NCBI RefSeq assembly: GCF_019097595.1
Contig: NC_080710.1
Location: 18,031,780-18,095,779 of the forward strand
Source: Hemibagrus wyckioides
Lineage: Eukaryota > Chordata > Actinopteri > Siluriformes > Bagridae
DNA: 64,000 bases
Direction: 5' to 3'
Shown here in pieces: positions 26,743 through 39,979 of this stretch (position 1 is its first letter; every line of letters starts with the position of its first letter). Below the pieces are notes generated by a model. It was not told the origin of the DNA. It ran no database searches and was given only the letters and a program-made list of their open reading frames with translations. Made by a program: the position numbers and the translations under genes.

Positions 26743-27761
26743 GAAGGTAAACTAAAAGGTAAGAATATGTCTAGAATGTTATAGCCACTGTGGGTAATGT
26801 GCACTGAAGTGAAAAAACAGCTTGAGACTTGTACCTGATAAATTACATCACTTTATTTTTTATAACAGGTTACAGCTTTCCACAGCTGTTTAATTCTCTA
26901 TAAAACCTCATAAAAGCATTAAAGCTTGCTCTGTCTTCACCTGGTGTACATGGGATGTGCAGTAAGATCTGCATGCTGTGTACTATTTATTTCCCTCTTC
27001 CCTAGACTCTTTCTCTCACTCTATCTCTGTCTAAAACTGACCTTCAGTCTGTCCTCTACTTCTCTCCGTATGCTAATGTCTTACACGAGCTTGATATCAA
27101 AAGCTGCTTTCTATCACCACCTTCCACAATTTTCTCCCCTCCCCCAGCATTTGTAAAGTTGCTCCTTCTCGCCTGGCGGTGGAGCATCAAGAAGCATATA
27201 TTCATTATCTGTCATCATATTCATTTCTATGATAATGAGAACCATGTCTGCTGCAAATCTGTTTCACTCCTTCAATTTGGAATAAGTGGCAATCAGGTTT
27301 TGTTTGTTTTGAGGTTTCTTTCGAAATGAGTGAAGACATTTCCAACATCTACTGATTTGTGCAAGCTGTACTCAATAAATCACAGTGCATAAAAGACTCA
27401 TAATGCAAGAATAATCTTATGCACAGCTGTTCAACGAGACAGAATATTTTACTTTGAAAACATGAACCTGTGCTTCTCTGAAGACAGGATACCATGACGA
27501 TTGAAGGCAGATGATCCATCCAGGAAAGTTTACATGACAAACCACTGAGGTATCAACATTTGTCAGATGTAATGAATGCAGTATAGACTCCAGTTAAGCC
27601 TGCTGGATTTAACAGTTGACCGAGTTATAGATACGGCACAGACATTTCTGCAAGAGATTTATAAAGTGTGTGTGTGTTTTTGACAGTTAAACATGAATGA
27701 GCATTTGTTAAATTATTGATTCTTTTCCATAACTAAAACATTTAATTAAATAATTTGAATT
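26743..27761. other. Unique sequence, no gene seen
   Basis: Pyrimidine-rich patches occur around 26990-27150. A 76-codon plus-strand frame at 26926-27156 (Leu/Ser-rich) follows that composition and is not called. Confidence 0.45.
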
Positions 27762-27775
27762 ATGTGTGTGTGTGT

Positions 27776-27811
<36 letters not shown>
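27762..27811. repeat. (TG)n microsatellite
   Basis: About 25 TG units with one TATG interruption. Confidence 0.97.
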
Positions 27812-27813
<2 letters not shown>

Positions 27814-28329
27814 CTTTACTGAAACCATATAGACATCTTAATGGCATTTCCATTAAATCAGAATGACAAAGTTCGAGTCGTGACTTCCTATTTAACGGAC
27901 CAATACGGATCATAAACTCTGAGCTCTGCAGCAGTAGACCTACATAAAATTTATTATTGTATAATTTCACTGTTATTATTTCTGAACTTGTAGTGATATT
28001 AAATCATTAGGGTCAAAATTAATAGTTGTGAGTCACTGATTACAATAAAGTACACACTGTCAAGAAAAACTCCCCATTCTGTGTGTGTGTGTGTTACTTA
28101 AAATAGAAAGTAGAATTAGTTTACTCCACTGCCCACTGACTGAAGCAGCACCTTTCCAGACAGCTCTGTCTAAAGTATCATATTTTTACAGCATATTGAG
28201 AGCAACTACTCTTACACTCATGCTCTGTAATTATTTCAGCAGCACTTGCATTCCTCAGTTTGAATGAGTGAATATCAGCCTATATTTCCTCTGAATCACA
28301 TCATTTAAGAGGCTTTTTATATGTTTAAT

Positions 28330-28810
28330 AAAGCGAGGCCACCACCCTCTGTTACTAAGGAGCGAGTCATTTCCTGGGGAGGGAGAAACATCTGTTCCCA
28401 ATTGAGGGGTTTGCTGACGAGAAATAATGCTTTTTCATATTATAATTTAGGACAGAATAGACATAAATGGTTGTGCGGCAGTGGCACAAGCTAAAGAAAT
28501 AGCAGCAGTGTAATGAGGCTTTACTTTTCTACACTGCTGCTGTGTTCTATACATAAGCATTTACTATCAAGTGTCAAGAGCTTTTTATCAGTTATTTACC
28601 CACCTGTTCCTATCAGATTTTGATTGGATTGGATTTATTACTGGCAGGGCTACAGGCTGCAATCAGTTTAGCTCTGGCAAACCATCACAATCTCAGCCCT
28701 GTTACGCATAGCAATCACGCGAGTGATAACAGATACTTGTCATTGCAAGCTCATATCCTGCAACGTATGCCTATGCTTTTCTCAAACAATTTTGTCAAAT
28801 AGCCACATGA
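28330..28810. other. Candidate conserved non-coding segment
   Basis: Two complex blocks, 28340-28540 and 28630-28800, contain less low-complexity sequence than the flanks. The second includes GTTACGCATAGCAATCACGC near 28701. No frame resembles a protein. The call is tentative and based on texture only. The segments 27812-28329 and 28811-29596 hold nothing recognised apart from the C-rich tract at 29179-29195. Confidence 0.25.
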
Positions 28811-29595
28811 TGCTAGTATATGTTTAGTCGTTATTGTGGTAAATAGCATTTTAGGGCAGGATTACCTCCAGCCCCAGTACTCTGAGGCAAGCCTCCTCAC
28901 CCAGGCACCAAACGCTGGCCATACAAAAATCATTCTTATGAGAGAGAGTCAATTCTAGACAGGCAAGCAGCCCACTCCTCACACTGCCCACAGTCACACA
29001 CGGACACACACTTTGCCTCACTCGCTGCTCTGTTCTCTGTGTTTCAGTTGCCACCTAAATTACTGCAGGCTCTGCTGCAGAAGCTAAACTACACCTACAG
29101 GCTTGACTGCAAAGGTCAACAAGCTGCTTAAAATGAAGAATAGCATAGGACAGACCAGAGTAATCTACACTCCCATCTCCCCCCCTAACCCCCCCTCCAT
29201 CCATTCCCTTGCTCTGTACTATTCCCACCTTCAAAGGATGTAGTGGTGTCCTTAGTGATTTTGACATACCTAAAGAATACATTCCATGAATCTACTGGAC
29301 TGTGAACATTCATTATCTACCTACCTCTTTGTTCTAGCTTATAGTCTAGATATATTTATCTTATATTGCCTTTTCTTTCATTTAACACCCAAAACTGATC
29401 ATTTGTTGTTCCTATTTTTGTCTTTATTCTGTGTCTGGGTGTGAGGAAAGCTATGAGGTGAATATCAAACAGAGATCATCTCAGATCTGGTGCTTAGCCT
29501 CTTTCACAAATAACAACAGCAAGTTCTACAAATGCCATTGATTAGTTGTTCACATTTATATATTCAATTCCTCCTCCTCGCTGTCCTCAGCGTGT

Positions 29596-29596
<1 letters not shown>

Positions 29597-29630
<34 letters not shown>
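29597..29630. repeat. (CA)n microsatellite
   Basis: About 17 CA units. Confidence 0.95.
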
Positions 29631-29633
<3 letters not shown>

Positions 29634-29719
29634 CTACCCATAAATTCCTACACATCTGATATACTTATTATTATTAGCTCTCCATAAACATAAAACTGTG
29701 CAGGGCAGTGATGTAGAGA

Positions 29720-29720
<1 letters not shown>

Positions 29721-29772
<52 letters not shown>

Positions 29773-29788
29773 ACACACACACACACAC
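29721..29788. repeat. (TC)n then (AC)n compound microsatellite
   Basis: A TC tract with CCC and TTTC interruptions passes into a short AC tract. The Arg/Glu-rich minus-strand frame through it is an artefact. Confidence 0.95.
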
Positions 29789-29952
29789 TTGCCTTACTAT
29801 CCTTGTAAGGACCTTCCATTTATTTATTTACTTACTTACGTATTTATTCATTGTTTGATTGGGGAAACAGTTTTTGTGGGGACAGGACATCTCATCCAAA
29901 TTCTCAAATATTGCTGTCCTTGTGGGGACATTTGTTGGACACACACACACAC
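29789..29952. repeat. Relic of a 'TTGTGGGGACA' dispersed repeat between CA tracts
   Basis: CTTGCCTTACTATCCTTGTA opens the segment. TTTTTGTGGGGACAGGACA and TCCTTGTGGGGACATTTG follow, and the segment ends at a CA tract (29940-29954). I recall a repeat of fish genomes with CA-tract borders and repeated 'GTGGGGACA' blocks. This is a shortened copy, and the family name is not known to me. Confidence 0.5.
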
Positions 29953-29954
29953 AC

Positions 29955-30690
29955 CAGTTACTCTCACCAAACTATGTACCTGAAAACAACAGATGACATT
30001 TTTGCAAAGCACTGAGAATTAATGGCAGAAAGTCACGAATATGCCTAAATAATTTATGTTATATGTTTTATGAGTGCAGAATGATGTTGCCCCCTGGTGT
30101 AGGCATAGTCCTATGCAGACCAGTAGTCACTCTGTTAACACTATTTATATCAAAAGCCTAAAAAAACCTCTTATACTTTTCACATGAGCTGTGAGGGAAT
30201 TATTGATTGCATTTTTTTTTCAGTTGAAATGCAAGTCTGAGGACTAAATGTCAATGAATTCCATATGAATTCACAGTATGATGGATTGAGTGTATGAAAG
30301 AGTGCTAAGGGACCAAACAAAGAAATTGTTTTTTATTCTCTCAGTTTATGTCTACATTATGCCTCCTATTTTACATACACACTCCTACATACAAGCATTT
30401 AGTCACCCACACACCAGCACCTCCATTGAGGAATTTGTGATGGGGTGTGAGATCATGAGTGTGTGCACCTAATTCTCTACACCCATCTGCTCTAACAGCT
30501 TGTATCTATTTTGACTGCAGGTGGACCATCCTGTCTTTCACTCTCACCTACTCTCTCTGTCCCCTCTCTCATCTTCTCTACTCATCTCTGGCTTACATAA
30601 ACATTTGGTCCAGATTTGTGTGTGTCTTGTGCCTGAATAAGCCATGCAATGCCCACAAATATGGCATGCTGAAAGAAATCTGTGACATGC
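29955..30690. other. Unique sequence, no gene seen
   Basis: Several frames of 60-90 codons overlap here without any known domain. Splice-like CTGCAG is present at 30517, but no supported exon is. Confidence 0.4.
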
Positions 30691-31600
30691 TTTCAACCAT
30701 CACTGCGCATCATCCTAAATGATGCCGTCCCCCCTCCACCAGTCAGCATCTGCCTGCCTCAGCCCGGCCAGCTGTGATTTGTGTTCAATGATGTGTGAAC
30801 AAGCGGCTCGTTCCTCCCGTCACCCTCCACAAAACAGCCCAGCCAGTTGGCAGAACAGGAAGACGAGCACTCCGCACCCTGACTTCAGTGCTTCAGTGCT
30901 CCCCTGCACAGATGCTGATTTATTGCGCTTGCGCTCCAGCTTGGAGCAGGTGTTTAAGCATCATTCAGGCTGCTGTGTATAACTCATAACAAAGAGACGG
31001 AGATCGCTGGAGACCATGCACGTCAAGACAGTCAGCAAGCAAATCGTCAGAGGAGGGGGATCCCTCATGTTGGAGCAGAGCAACACCTGGTCATGCCCCA
31101 AGGAGAAACTGGAGATTAAGAGTCGCAGCAATTTATTAGAAACACAAATTTAACTCTCCATGGGTGTTTCTTTGTGGTTGCAGAGAATGTTCCAGGTGTT
31201 AGGAAAAATGTGCATTAGATTTCTTTCTTCAGCTGGGAAAGTCGCACTAACCCACTGTGTTCCTGAAAAGGGACAACCACAAAAGTGTCTCCTCCAATCA
31301 GCTCAGTCATCAGGAACTGCTCTGATGCCGACAGTGACAAATATGGCTTTTAATATCCCGCTGTTCCATATTAATTGCATTTTGCTGGAGTTTGGAGTGG
31401 CATCAAGTGGAGCATGGCATGAAGCAACAGTTGCCACAACAATTAACACCAAGCAGGCTGCCATGATCCAGGTTCCGCCTGGAAGGAGCCCAAAAGTCAC
31501 ACAGATTCACACACAAACAGCACAGTGAGGGCAGGCTGTTGCACTCAAGCTGTCTCTCTGAGACACTACTGACTAGCTGGCAAGCAAACTCCAAGATGAT
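30690..31600. other. GC-richer complex segment, candidate conserved non-coding DNA
   Basis: This is one of the least AT-rich parts of the window. It includes GAGACGGAGATCGCTGGAGA near 30996, CTGTTCCATATTAATTGCAT near 31362, and an ATCCAGGTTCCGCCTGGAAG inverted-repeat block near 31466. The longest frames, 122 codons at 31160-31528 and 87 codons at 30719-30982, resemble no protein I know and show no domain. A lineage-specific exon or non-coding transcript cannot be excluded. Confidence 0.3.
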
Positions 31601-31938
31601 GGCATTTGGTTTTAAAGTGCCAGATTCCTGGCCTTGAGAGAACTGTCTAAATGTGGCACAAAAAGAGTCAAAATGTGTTAGGTAGAAGACATAATGAAAT
31701 AAAAAAATAAAGTACCTTTAACTTGATTACACTCCATATTACAAAGATTCACTCAAAAGATCCCAAAAACACAACATACCGACACTGATTTACTTGAAAC
31801 TCAAATACAGAGCGCTAAGTTGTTTGTGCAAGCTGCTCAGTTACGTGCACTGAATGTGTTGCAAGGAATAATTTTGTAAATCATGCCATGTGCAAAGTAG
31901 TGGAAAAAACACAATTTGATTAAGGTTTTTGTGCATTC

Positions 31939-31958
31939 CTATTATTATTATTATTATT

Positions 31959-31994
<36 letters not shown>

Positions 31995-32002
31995 ATTATT
32001 AT
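31939..32002. repeat. (ATT)n(GTT)n(ATT)n compound trinucleotide array
   Basis: Seven ATT units, then about eleven GTT units, then ATT again. The Thr/Ile-rich minus-strand frame is an artefact. Confidence 0.95.
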
Positions 32003-33300
32003 GCTTAAATAAATTATTATGGCCCTCAAATAAATCTCCCAGAAGTGTAACATATAACCTGCAGGACATATATGTAATTGTGTATCACATATAACATGAT
32101 TGAAACATGATGAAAGTCAAAGACATAAGTCATAATCTCTACAAAAACAACATTAATACAAAATAAGCATGTGTAGATACGATCATATATTCTGCTTGTG
32201 AGCTACATGAAATTCATACAGTTGATACATATCTAATCTAAAATCAACATTCTCACAGTATTAAGATACTAAGATTCTAAAACTTTATTTTGAGAAACTG
32301 TATATAAGCTTGTTCATTTTCTCAAATGGAGGCCATTTGGTGGTACTGATTTGTGTACACTGGGTCTGTGGCCATTTCTGAAGTGATCTGATGCTTTGTA
32401 AAAACACAGTGCTGATATAAAATGAATCTATATGCACTGACATAATATTTTGCACGTTAAGGTAGAGACATCTAAAATTTTTGTTAAAAACAATCTACAA
32501 TATAGACAAAGCCTGTTTTTTTGGCTCATCTGAAAGACAAAGTCATCTGGAAATGCTGCTCGGTAATCAGCTAACACATTTTTACAATCTTGCATCTGTC
32601 TGTACAAGCCAGAAAACACAACCTGTTCTTTTGGCAACCTGGTCTTGTTTAATTGGGATGCTTAATACTTTAAAATACTGGACTAGAATAAATCAGAATC
32701 AGATCTTCAAGTCTTAAGTTATCTCAAGCCTTGGATAGAAACAAAAATAAGAGAGTTAAGAGGGCTGTAGTCAAACTGATGATAGTATCTTGTCATAAAT
32801 TGGAACAAAAAAAATGAATGGCCAAGTAAGATTTCACTTTTTTTTACTTACAAGTTCTTCCATTAATGCGGACTAAATTGAAATAAAGCAATGAATTAGG
32901 CAAGTAGATGGGTGAAAGATATAAAAAAAGCAATAGATAATGAAAAAGGATAAAATAAAGCAAAACATCATTATTTTAAGCAAAACTCTGGTAGAATTTT
33001 ACTCTCTTTTAATTCTCACTGCTGCTTACACCACATGGATAGCCTAAAGATCCATGAGATTACTGTGGACCACTTAGAAACCTTGAAGATGGCTTTGGTC
33101 TGTAATTGATACAGGCAGTCCTGCTACAATGACTTAGGACGACAATTACCAAAAACAATTTTGCACTGAAGTCTCAGTCACTGACCAGTTGATAACTTTA
33201 ACAAAAAAGACTTCATGTTAAAATTAGAATGAATTTCCTGGTTTCATAATTGTACTTTTTGAACATATAGTACAGAGTTATACAGGGAATTGTTTATAAT
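32003..33300. other. AT-rich unique sequence, nothing recognised
   Basis: Frames of 69-78 codons near 32430-32720 on both strands overlap each other and match nothing. Confidence 0.45.
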
Positions 33301-33515
33301 GAGGATTGGTCCCCATTTGAGACTGGTTCTTCTTCATATTATCTCAGTTTTTTTCCTTGCTACCATCTAACTTACTCATTAGGGACACGTTTATGCATTT
33401 AAATATATATACATTGATATATTACACATACTTCATATATTTCTGTAAAGCTGCTTTGTGACCATGTCTATTGTTAAAAGTACTACACAAATAAAACTGA
33501 ATTGAATTGAATTGA
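33301..33515 (+). repeat. Dispersed teleost repeat, copy 2 with (GAATT)n tail
   Basis: A better preserved copy of the family at 195-330: GAGGATTGGTCCCCATTTGA, a CTCATTAGGGACACG block, GTAAAGCTGCTTTGTGACC, TTGTTAAAAGTACTACACAA, ATAAAACTGAATTGAATTG. The short GAATT tandem tail is typical of this repeat in fish and suggests retroposition. Confidence 0.7.
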
Positions 33516-34560
33516 TTCAGTTTTTCTCTTAGTAAGTGGTCCAGTTTGAGTTACAAGTGGCAACATAGAAACACATATAAACAATAATATAAACAGTGAA
33601 ACAAAACAGAGCAACTCACCCTTCACATTATGTGTTGCAGACATGGCTTCTGGGAGCAGATGCTTGCAGAACATAAGCATTTTATGCCCTCACCCAAAAC
33701 CAGGACTTACCAAACATACAGCATGTGTGTATCTGAAGTGTCAGTTTAGTTACAACTTTTAGCTGTTTCCAGTTTATGTAAATGATCGCTGTTGTGTTTG
33801 GTTACGTGGATGATATGTTTTCTCTTTGATTTGTGAGTGGGAGATGGTAGGCTCAGCTTTTTGCTCCACAGTCTTGTCAGGAATGTCATGATTCACCCAG
33901 CCTCAGGCTAGCCCCTGGCCATCAACTTCTATAAAGCCGCTACTTACCAATGGGCTGTACAACTTTCTCCAAAGTGGGTCAGTGGGCAGTGCGTGTATTG
34001 CAGTATTTTATGTAAAATGAAAAATGTACCCTTTCGTATCCCTCCAAATAAGCACTAAGGTGTCCTAGGCATGAAATGTTTCTTGAAGTTTGATTGTGCT
34101 TGCTTGCCATTTTTAGAAGGCTTTTTGGTTAGCTTACATAATAACACACGCAAGCAGAAATTTAGCAAGTGGTAAAGTGAGTGCACTTTATGGAAACATG
34201 GTCACAATGCATTCTTCATTTTGCAGTAATGAAGGCAATAGTTCAAAGCCACTGGACCATTTACTCTACAGCAGGGTTTGTGTTGTACATGTTCTAAACA
34301 CATGTATTTCAGGCAATAATAGGATACTGTTTGATCAATAGCGCAACACTGCACTCATGCTTACTTTTTGTCTCAATTCATTGTCATTAAATTGTACAAT
34401 TTGTTTAGTTTCTTGTGGTCAAATATTGAGTTGAGGTTTTCCTCGACATAGCTCTCAGTGGACGTTATGACTCATGTCTGGGAAGCAAACTGCAGCACTG
34501 TAGTGGACCACTATAAGGTGCAAAAAAAGCAGCAAGTCTAAAACAGAGACTTGGGCTTGA
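33516..34560. other. Unique sequence, nothing recognised
   Basis: The block 33880-33960 is GC-richer but shows no specific motif. Confidence 0.4.
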
Positions 34561-35100
34561 GACTGGTTTACAACCCTTTCTAGCGTCTCCCTATCGTGTT
34601 GCCCCCAACCTCCCCAGCTTTATCAAGACGGATTCCCATCTGCTTCTCCGCCAATCAATCATGAGCAGCACCATGTGCCTTGACCAACTCAGCAAGCACT
34701 ACACAGAGGCCTGATGACTCCATCCATTACCTTCCCACTGCGGATGACAGAGATGATTTGTTTGATTGCTGTTTTATTTGATCAGTGGGTATAAGCAGAT
34801 ATGGGGAATTGAATGAAGCAGATGTGATTGAATCAGATGCACATTGAAGTGTTGTGAAGGGAGAGGAGACCGGGTTGCCCAGGCCTTGTGTGGCATTAAG
34901 AGCTGCTTGTGACAGAGAAACACCTCAGCATTCCCCGGTGGAGACAGCAGGCAGGCCTATCAGCTTAATGCACAGTGACATCACATTAGCAGCAGCACTC
35001 AGCACCTCTCCTCCACCACTGTCTGCCCCATTAATTAGGGCTGAACCAGCTAATGCTCCATTCCCCATTCCAAAGTGAGAGAATGCAAACTGCACCATGC
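34560..35100. other. Candidate conserved non-coding element cluster
   Basis: About 540 bp of complex sequence clearly less AT-rich than the window average. It contains a CGCCAATCAATCATGAGCAG block near 34650, a TTTGATCAGTGGG block near 34778, a CAGCTTAATGCACAGTGACA block near 34960 and a TTAATTAG homeodomain-type core near 35031-35038. Open frames of 74 and 71 codons cross it but have no protein signature. The texture matches vertebrate enhancers near developmental genes. Confidence 0.38.
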
Positions 35101-35291
35101 CCTCCCTCTCCTCTTACCCATGTATGTGCACAGCCACACACACCCACACACTTGTGTATAGATGATTGGGCTATACCCTGTCAGCACCCTATCACACTTT
35201 TGAGGTGTAAGAGCTCCTTAGCTGAGCTGAGGACAGCTACCAAATCAATACCCTATTCCTTCACTTAATGGCTATTTTATCAATGTATTAA

Positions 35292-35315
35292 AGTGTGTGT
35301 GTGTGTGTGTGTGTG
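35292..35315. repeat. (GT)n microsatellite
   Basis: About 12 GT units. Confidence 0.93.
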
Positions 35316-38020
35316 CATAGTTAAGGTTGATGGGGTTCCACCTCAACAGTTGCTGCCTGGCAGACCTGACTAACAGCCTGTAAGAGGTTCTAAACTGCAG
35401 GTATGGATTAGTTCTGATAGTTGCAAGATTGTCACCTTCACCTTTTCAGTACTAGCAGAAATTGCATAGAATATGTAAACAATCTGTATACTCTTTTCTA
35501 GACATTCCTGGCAAATTAAATTGAAGTTATTTAAAAGCAGGGGTTTAAAACATAATGTCTGTCTGGTATTTTGAGGATGTTAACTGCAGGCCTAAATATT
35601 ATTTATCATTTATTCATTTATGTTAAGTAATCACTTTACCTTCTCCAGATCACTGTGGATCCACAGTATCTTGTGGTAACTGTGGAATTAAGGCAGAATA
35701 TTTTATTTTTAACTTTAAAAAAGTTACAACTTATAGTTTTTTTAAAACGTTTTACAACTATTTTATAACTTAAAGTTTACAACTATAATGTAGTATGTTA
35801 AAGGAAGAAACAGATGAACTATGTTGATCTATATTAAACAGAAACAATTTAACTATATTTAATGTATTAAACATACTTTCCCACACTTTTCACATTCGTT
35901 GCATGTTTGTATTTTACATGTGGTTTTACACATGAGCAATTACTTTCGCATTAAATTTTTAGGGTTGAACATGATGAAAAACACCTTCACATATTTTTTA
36001 ACATATTGTGATCACATTACTCATACATTAATGGGTTGTTCTGTGATGTTGCTTCTGTAAACATACCTTGCTGTTTGTGGGCTGTTTTATTCCTTAGTTT
36101 AATTCAGGTTGTTTTGGCCTGCAATACTAAACATCAGTTGTGTTTTCTGTTTATCTGGCATACCAAATCACAGTTGACTGACATAACTTTAGCCTAATTT
36201 AGCTAAATTTCACATCTCTCCCGAAACAATATTTTGCATATACACTTGTGATACACAGGTGATTTAACATCATTTTCTGCATGTTTATATGAAGCTTATG
36301 AAATGAGGCACTGGGCCTTGACATTTACACCTGTATTCATTAATGTGGAAGAGGATTAACTTCCCAGTGTGTTTACAGACAGCATTGTTATTGTAGCTTA
36401 CAGTGTGGATAATTGTTTTAACTGAAACGGTCTTTACTTTGTCTGTTAATCATAGGTCTTGCAAGATATAAATGCATCAAAATACACATGTATACATACA
36501 CCGAATCTTCTGAATGCATTTGTTACAGGAGAGAAAAGCTCCTATATATTTTCCAACAGGCACCATCATTTGCCTTAATGTTTATTTACTGAGTGAAGGA
36601 GGCAGAGAGACAAATGTGTTCAGAAGAATAAGGTGCATTAGCAGGTAAAGCAATCCGTTAAATCCTTTGGTCTTGATCATTTAGGTAATGTCCTGTTCAT
36701 TTTAGATTCATGGTTTCCAGTCTTCCTGGCCATCGACTCAGTTCGGTGTAAATCACTGTCTGGCTGTTACCATGCTCTCACTTCTTCTTCTTTTTCTTCT
36801 TCTTCTTCTTTCATGTTAACTTAGAGGATAATTAACTGTGTAATGGTATCCAATGCTTCTTTACCTTCAAATCTAACAAGAGTGAACAAAATTACCTTTT
36901 TGTGTGTTGAGATTCAATCCTCTCTCCTTTCCTTTCATCTTGAGCTGAAGTTGCACATGCTTTCATGCTTTCTAAAGTGGCCAAATGAAAAGTAGATGTC
37001 ATGCAAGAAAAAGCCTAGCAAGAAATCATGTAACGCATAAAAGCTTGTGTATCTACAGTAGCAACTGCATATATAAAGGATATTCAAATGCAAATATTAT
37101 GTTGGTCATTATAATAGAATTCCGGTCAGAATTATTTAGGAACACACAATGCTATTTACAGGTTCCCTTACAGACCTTGAGTAAAGATGACTAAAAGTTA
37201 TAATATCTAGAAATGTCGTAGCTAGCAACCACCAAGGCAATTTTAAAATCAGAACAGTAATCGGGGACATTTTATTAATACGGGTTTTAACAAGTATGGA
37301 CACTTTTCAGTTATACCCAGCTCATTTTTTTACCAAATGAAAAGTCTCAGGCATTTGAGAATAGGATGTATTGCATAATATTTCACACACTGAATCAGAA
37401 AATCCAATAGAAATAGTTCTAAATTCACTGAATGTGACATGGAACCTGTGTAATTTCATACATGAGGCACATAAAAAAGAGCTGATACTTATTCAAAGAT
37501 TAAATCACAACACATGCATTTCTTCCCTGTCTGACACATAACAAAATGTGACACTAAAAGCTTAAAGTTTTAGACTATGACAAACTAGTAATGAGTTGAG
37601 TATGGTTTAGTGGACTTGTCTGTAGCCTAGTGCTTTGCCTACTTAAATATTCATCTTGCTGCGTTCTTTCCGAACAAGTCTGCCTTTCTCTAAAAGGACT
37701 TCTGTGAAATCTTAATATTTTAACATGCCATCAATAATGAACATAGTGACACCGTCTTTCTTATTATAGATTTTATTACATGAGTTTTTAATAATATATA
37801 TATGACAAAATATCATCTACTGTAAGCTGGGTATTTTCAGATCTCAAGCTTCGGAAAACAGATATCCACAATATTTTATGCAAGTTTTAGCTATTATAAT
37901 ACAGTATATAGTACTTTCGGGTAACTTATTTTTAACATTGTTTTGCTTCAAATATCCAGTTATTCAGCTATAATGACATAAATAACAGACTAGTGGCATG
38001 GGCATGAGTTAAAACTTCAC
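35316..38020. other. AT-rich unique sequence with a short (CTT)n tract, no gene seen
   Basis: A CTT-rich tract lies at 36780-36811. Otherwise there is no recognised repeat, exon or RNA. Confidence 0.45.
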
Positions 38021-38290
38021 TGAGGAGGCACTCCTCATATAATATTGTCTGTGGCCATGGGCTCTGGAACGAGATTTTGTTCAACTCTGCAGATGTTCAG
38101 CAGTTAAAACTTAATGAACTAGGTAGCCAGGATCACATTCAAATCATTAATGCTGCTATGGATATTATCTAATCAGAGAAGACAAGGATTCTCACTGCAT
38201 TTTGCACATAAATATTAGACAATACATGAACAGGGAGTGAAATTTCACCTGGATGACAGAGCCAAGGATAAACATTAATTATTGATATAT
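38020..38290. other. Candidate conserved non-coding element
   Basis: A continuous, complex, repeat-free block with a GGCCATGGGCTCTGGAACGA motif near 38053, a TCAAATCATTAATGCTGCTA block near 38139 and a TCTAATCAGAGAAG block near 38169. No coding frame. Tentative. Confidence 0.28.
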
Positions 38291-39979
38291 CTTATGAAAT
38301 ATATGACAGAGGATTTTGAGATTGATAAAAAAAAAAGTTTAATTGTTGCTCAAAGCAGCATGCATAATCTAAGAATATAAAAAGCACCAGAGTCTTTAAA
38401 AATGTAAAGGGCTTGAAAACTGATGCCAGTTTTTTTTCTTTGTGACAGGTAGTGATTTTGTTTCATATTCTCTACTGTAATTTGCTGTATTTGTAAACTG
38501 TTACAATTTACAGTCATATACAGCACATAACTAGCAATTTTTAGATGTTTCCCAGTCTCTTAGCTGTGAGTGACATTTGTGAGTGATGTACAAAAGCATA
38601 GTTTTGAATAACTCCTCATTCAAACATCAGTAGCACACACACACCAAGATATTTTTTACAAATTAGTGCAAGAATCAGAACTAACATTGTGTCTAAGAAA
38701 TACATCTTTGGATGGAGGGAATTTGCAGAGAGGTTATGGGACTTTGCCAAGTCTAGCCGAGATTACATACAGCTACTTTAAATTCATACAGAGGGCCTAT
38801 AACCTATGACCATGATGCCTGCTTCCCTACACTACACGTACACTTCCCACACTATAAGATGAAAAGGTCAACTAATGTACAAGAGTGGTTTGGGTTGCTG
38901 GAAGGTTCACTCAGGATAACCTTGCATTATAAGAATTTTCATCCCAGGGTTTGTTAGTAATCATGTTGCTCAGTACAGAACTGAACAATTCTCAGAACAG
39001 TATCACTAAGAGTAACTGGAAAGATACAGTGTTACCCAGGCTTTCTCAGAATCTTTTCCTCAATGTCATTTTTAGTATCCATGAAAGAAATGTTCAGTTT
39101 TGGGCTAAAATACCCATAATTGGAGAATGTATGATTAAACAAGTACAGATTTTCAGTAATGACTGTAATCATTGTTGTTTATTGCCTTGCTAAGTGGCCT
39201 TCGGAAGAGCCTTGAAACATCCTTGAACATGTACATGCTTTGCTATAGCCCATACAAATGGAGTGTATGATTCTCCAAAGGGACCAAGAAAAGCTGTATT
39301 CCCAGCCAACCTGACTCGTTTGACCTACCAGTGTCCCACAGTGTGGGGGCAGCCACTATGATTTATTTGTTGAACATACAACTCTACTCAAGGTGTATTA
39401 AATGGAGCTAGAGTGCTATCTTCAGTCTCTTCTTGTCTCTCTTTCTCCCAGTGTAAATTTCCTCTTAAACTCATACTTCATTTATCATGTGCGCTGTCTA
39501 CTGAGGACATTGTTGGACAAACACTAATATTCTCATTCTTCAACTTTCTGATAAGTCTTGAGGCACATTAATTACTAACTATTTAGTTATTATTCTTGTA
39601 GGAATTTTTTTGCATACTGTAAAGCAAAATATCCAAATTAGTATAATTAAGCATTCATTCATGCACTACAGTAATTACCTTGGGCCTTTGTGGAATAACA
39701 AGCACCCATAACAAGTATGTCCTATGAATGTTCATTGTCAATGCTGTAAACAATGTAAAATACTTCTATGCAGGCTGTCATTAATGTGTCACGACTTAGA
39801 GGCTTTGTGTCCAGAGGGTATAAAATGTTTCATAACTGGTAGGAAGAGTTAATGAAATATAGCCATGGACAATTAGCTGCCTAGCTAAATAGCAATATGG
39901 GAATTTTAAATATAAGACATATCATTCTTACAAAATCGAAAAGCGCTAAGTATTTTTTAGTACTTTTAGTATTATTAGT
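38291..39979. other. Unique sequence, no gene seen
   Basis: An 80-codon plus-strand frame at 38951-39193 has no recognisable domain. No repeats are identified. Confidence 0.4.
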
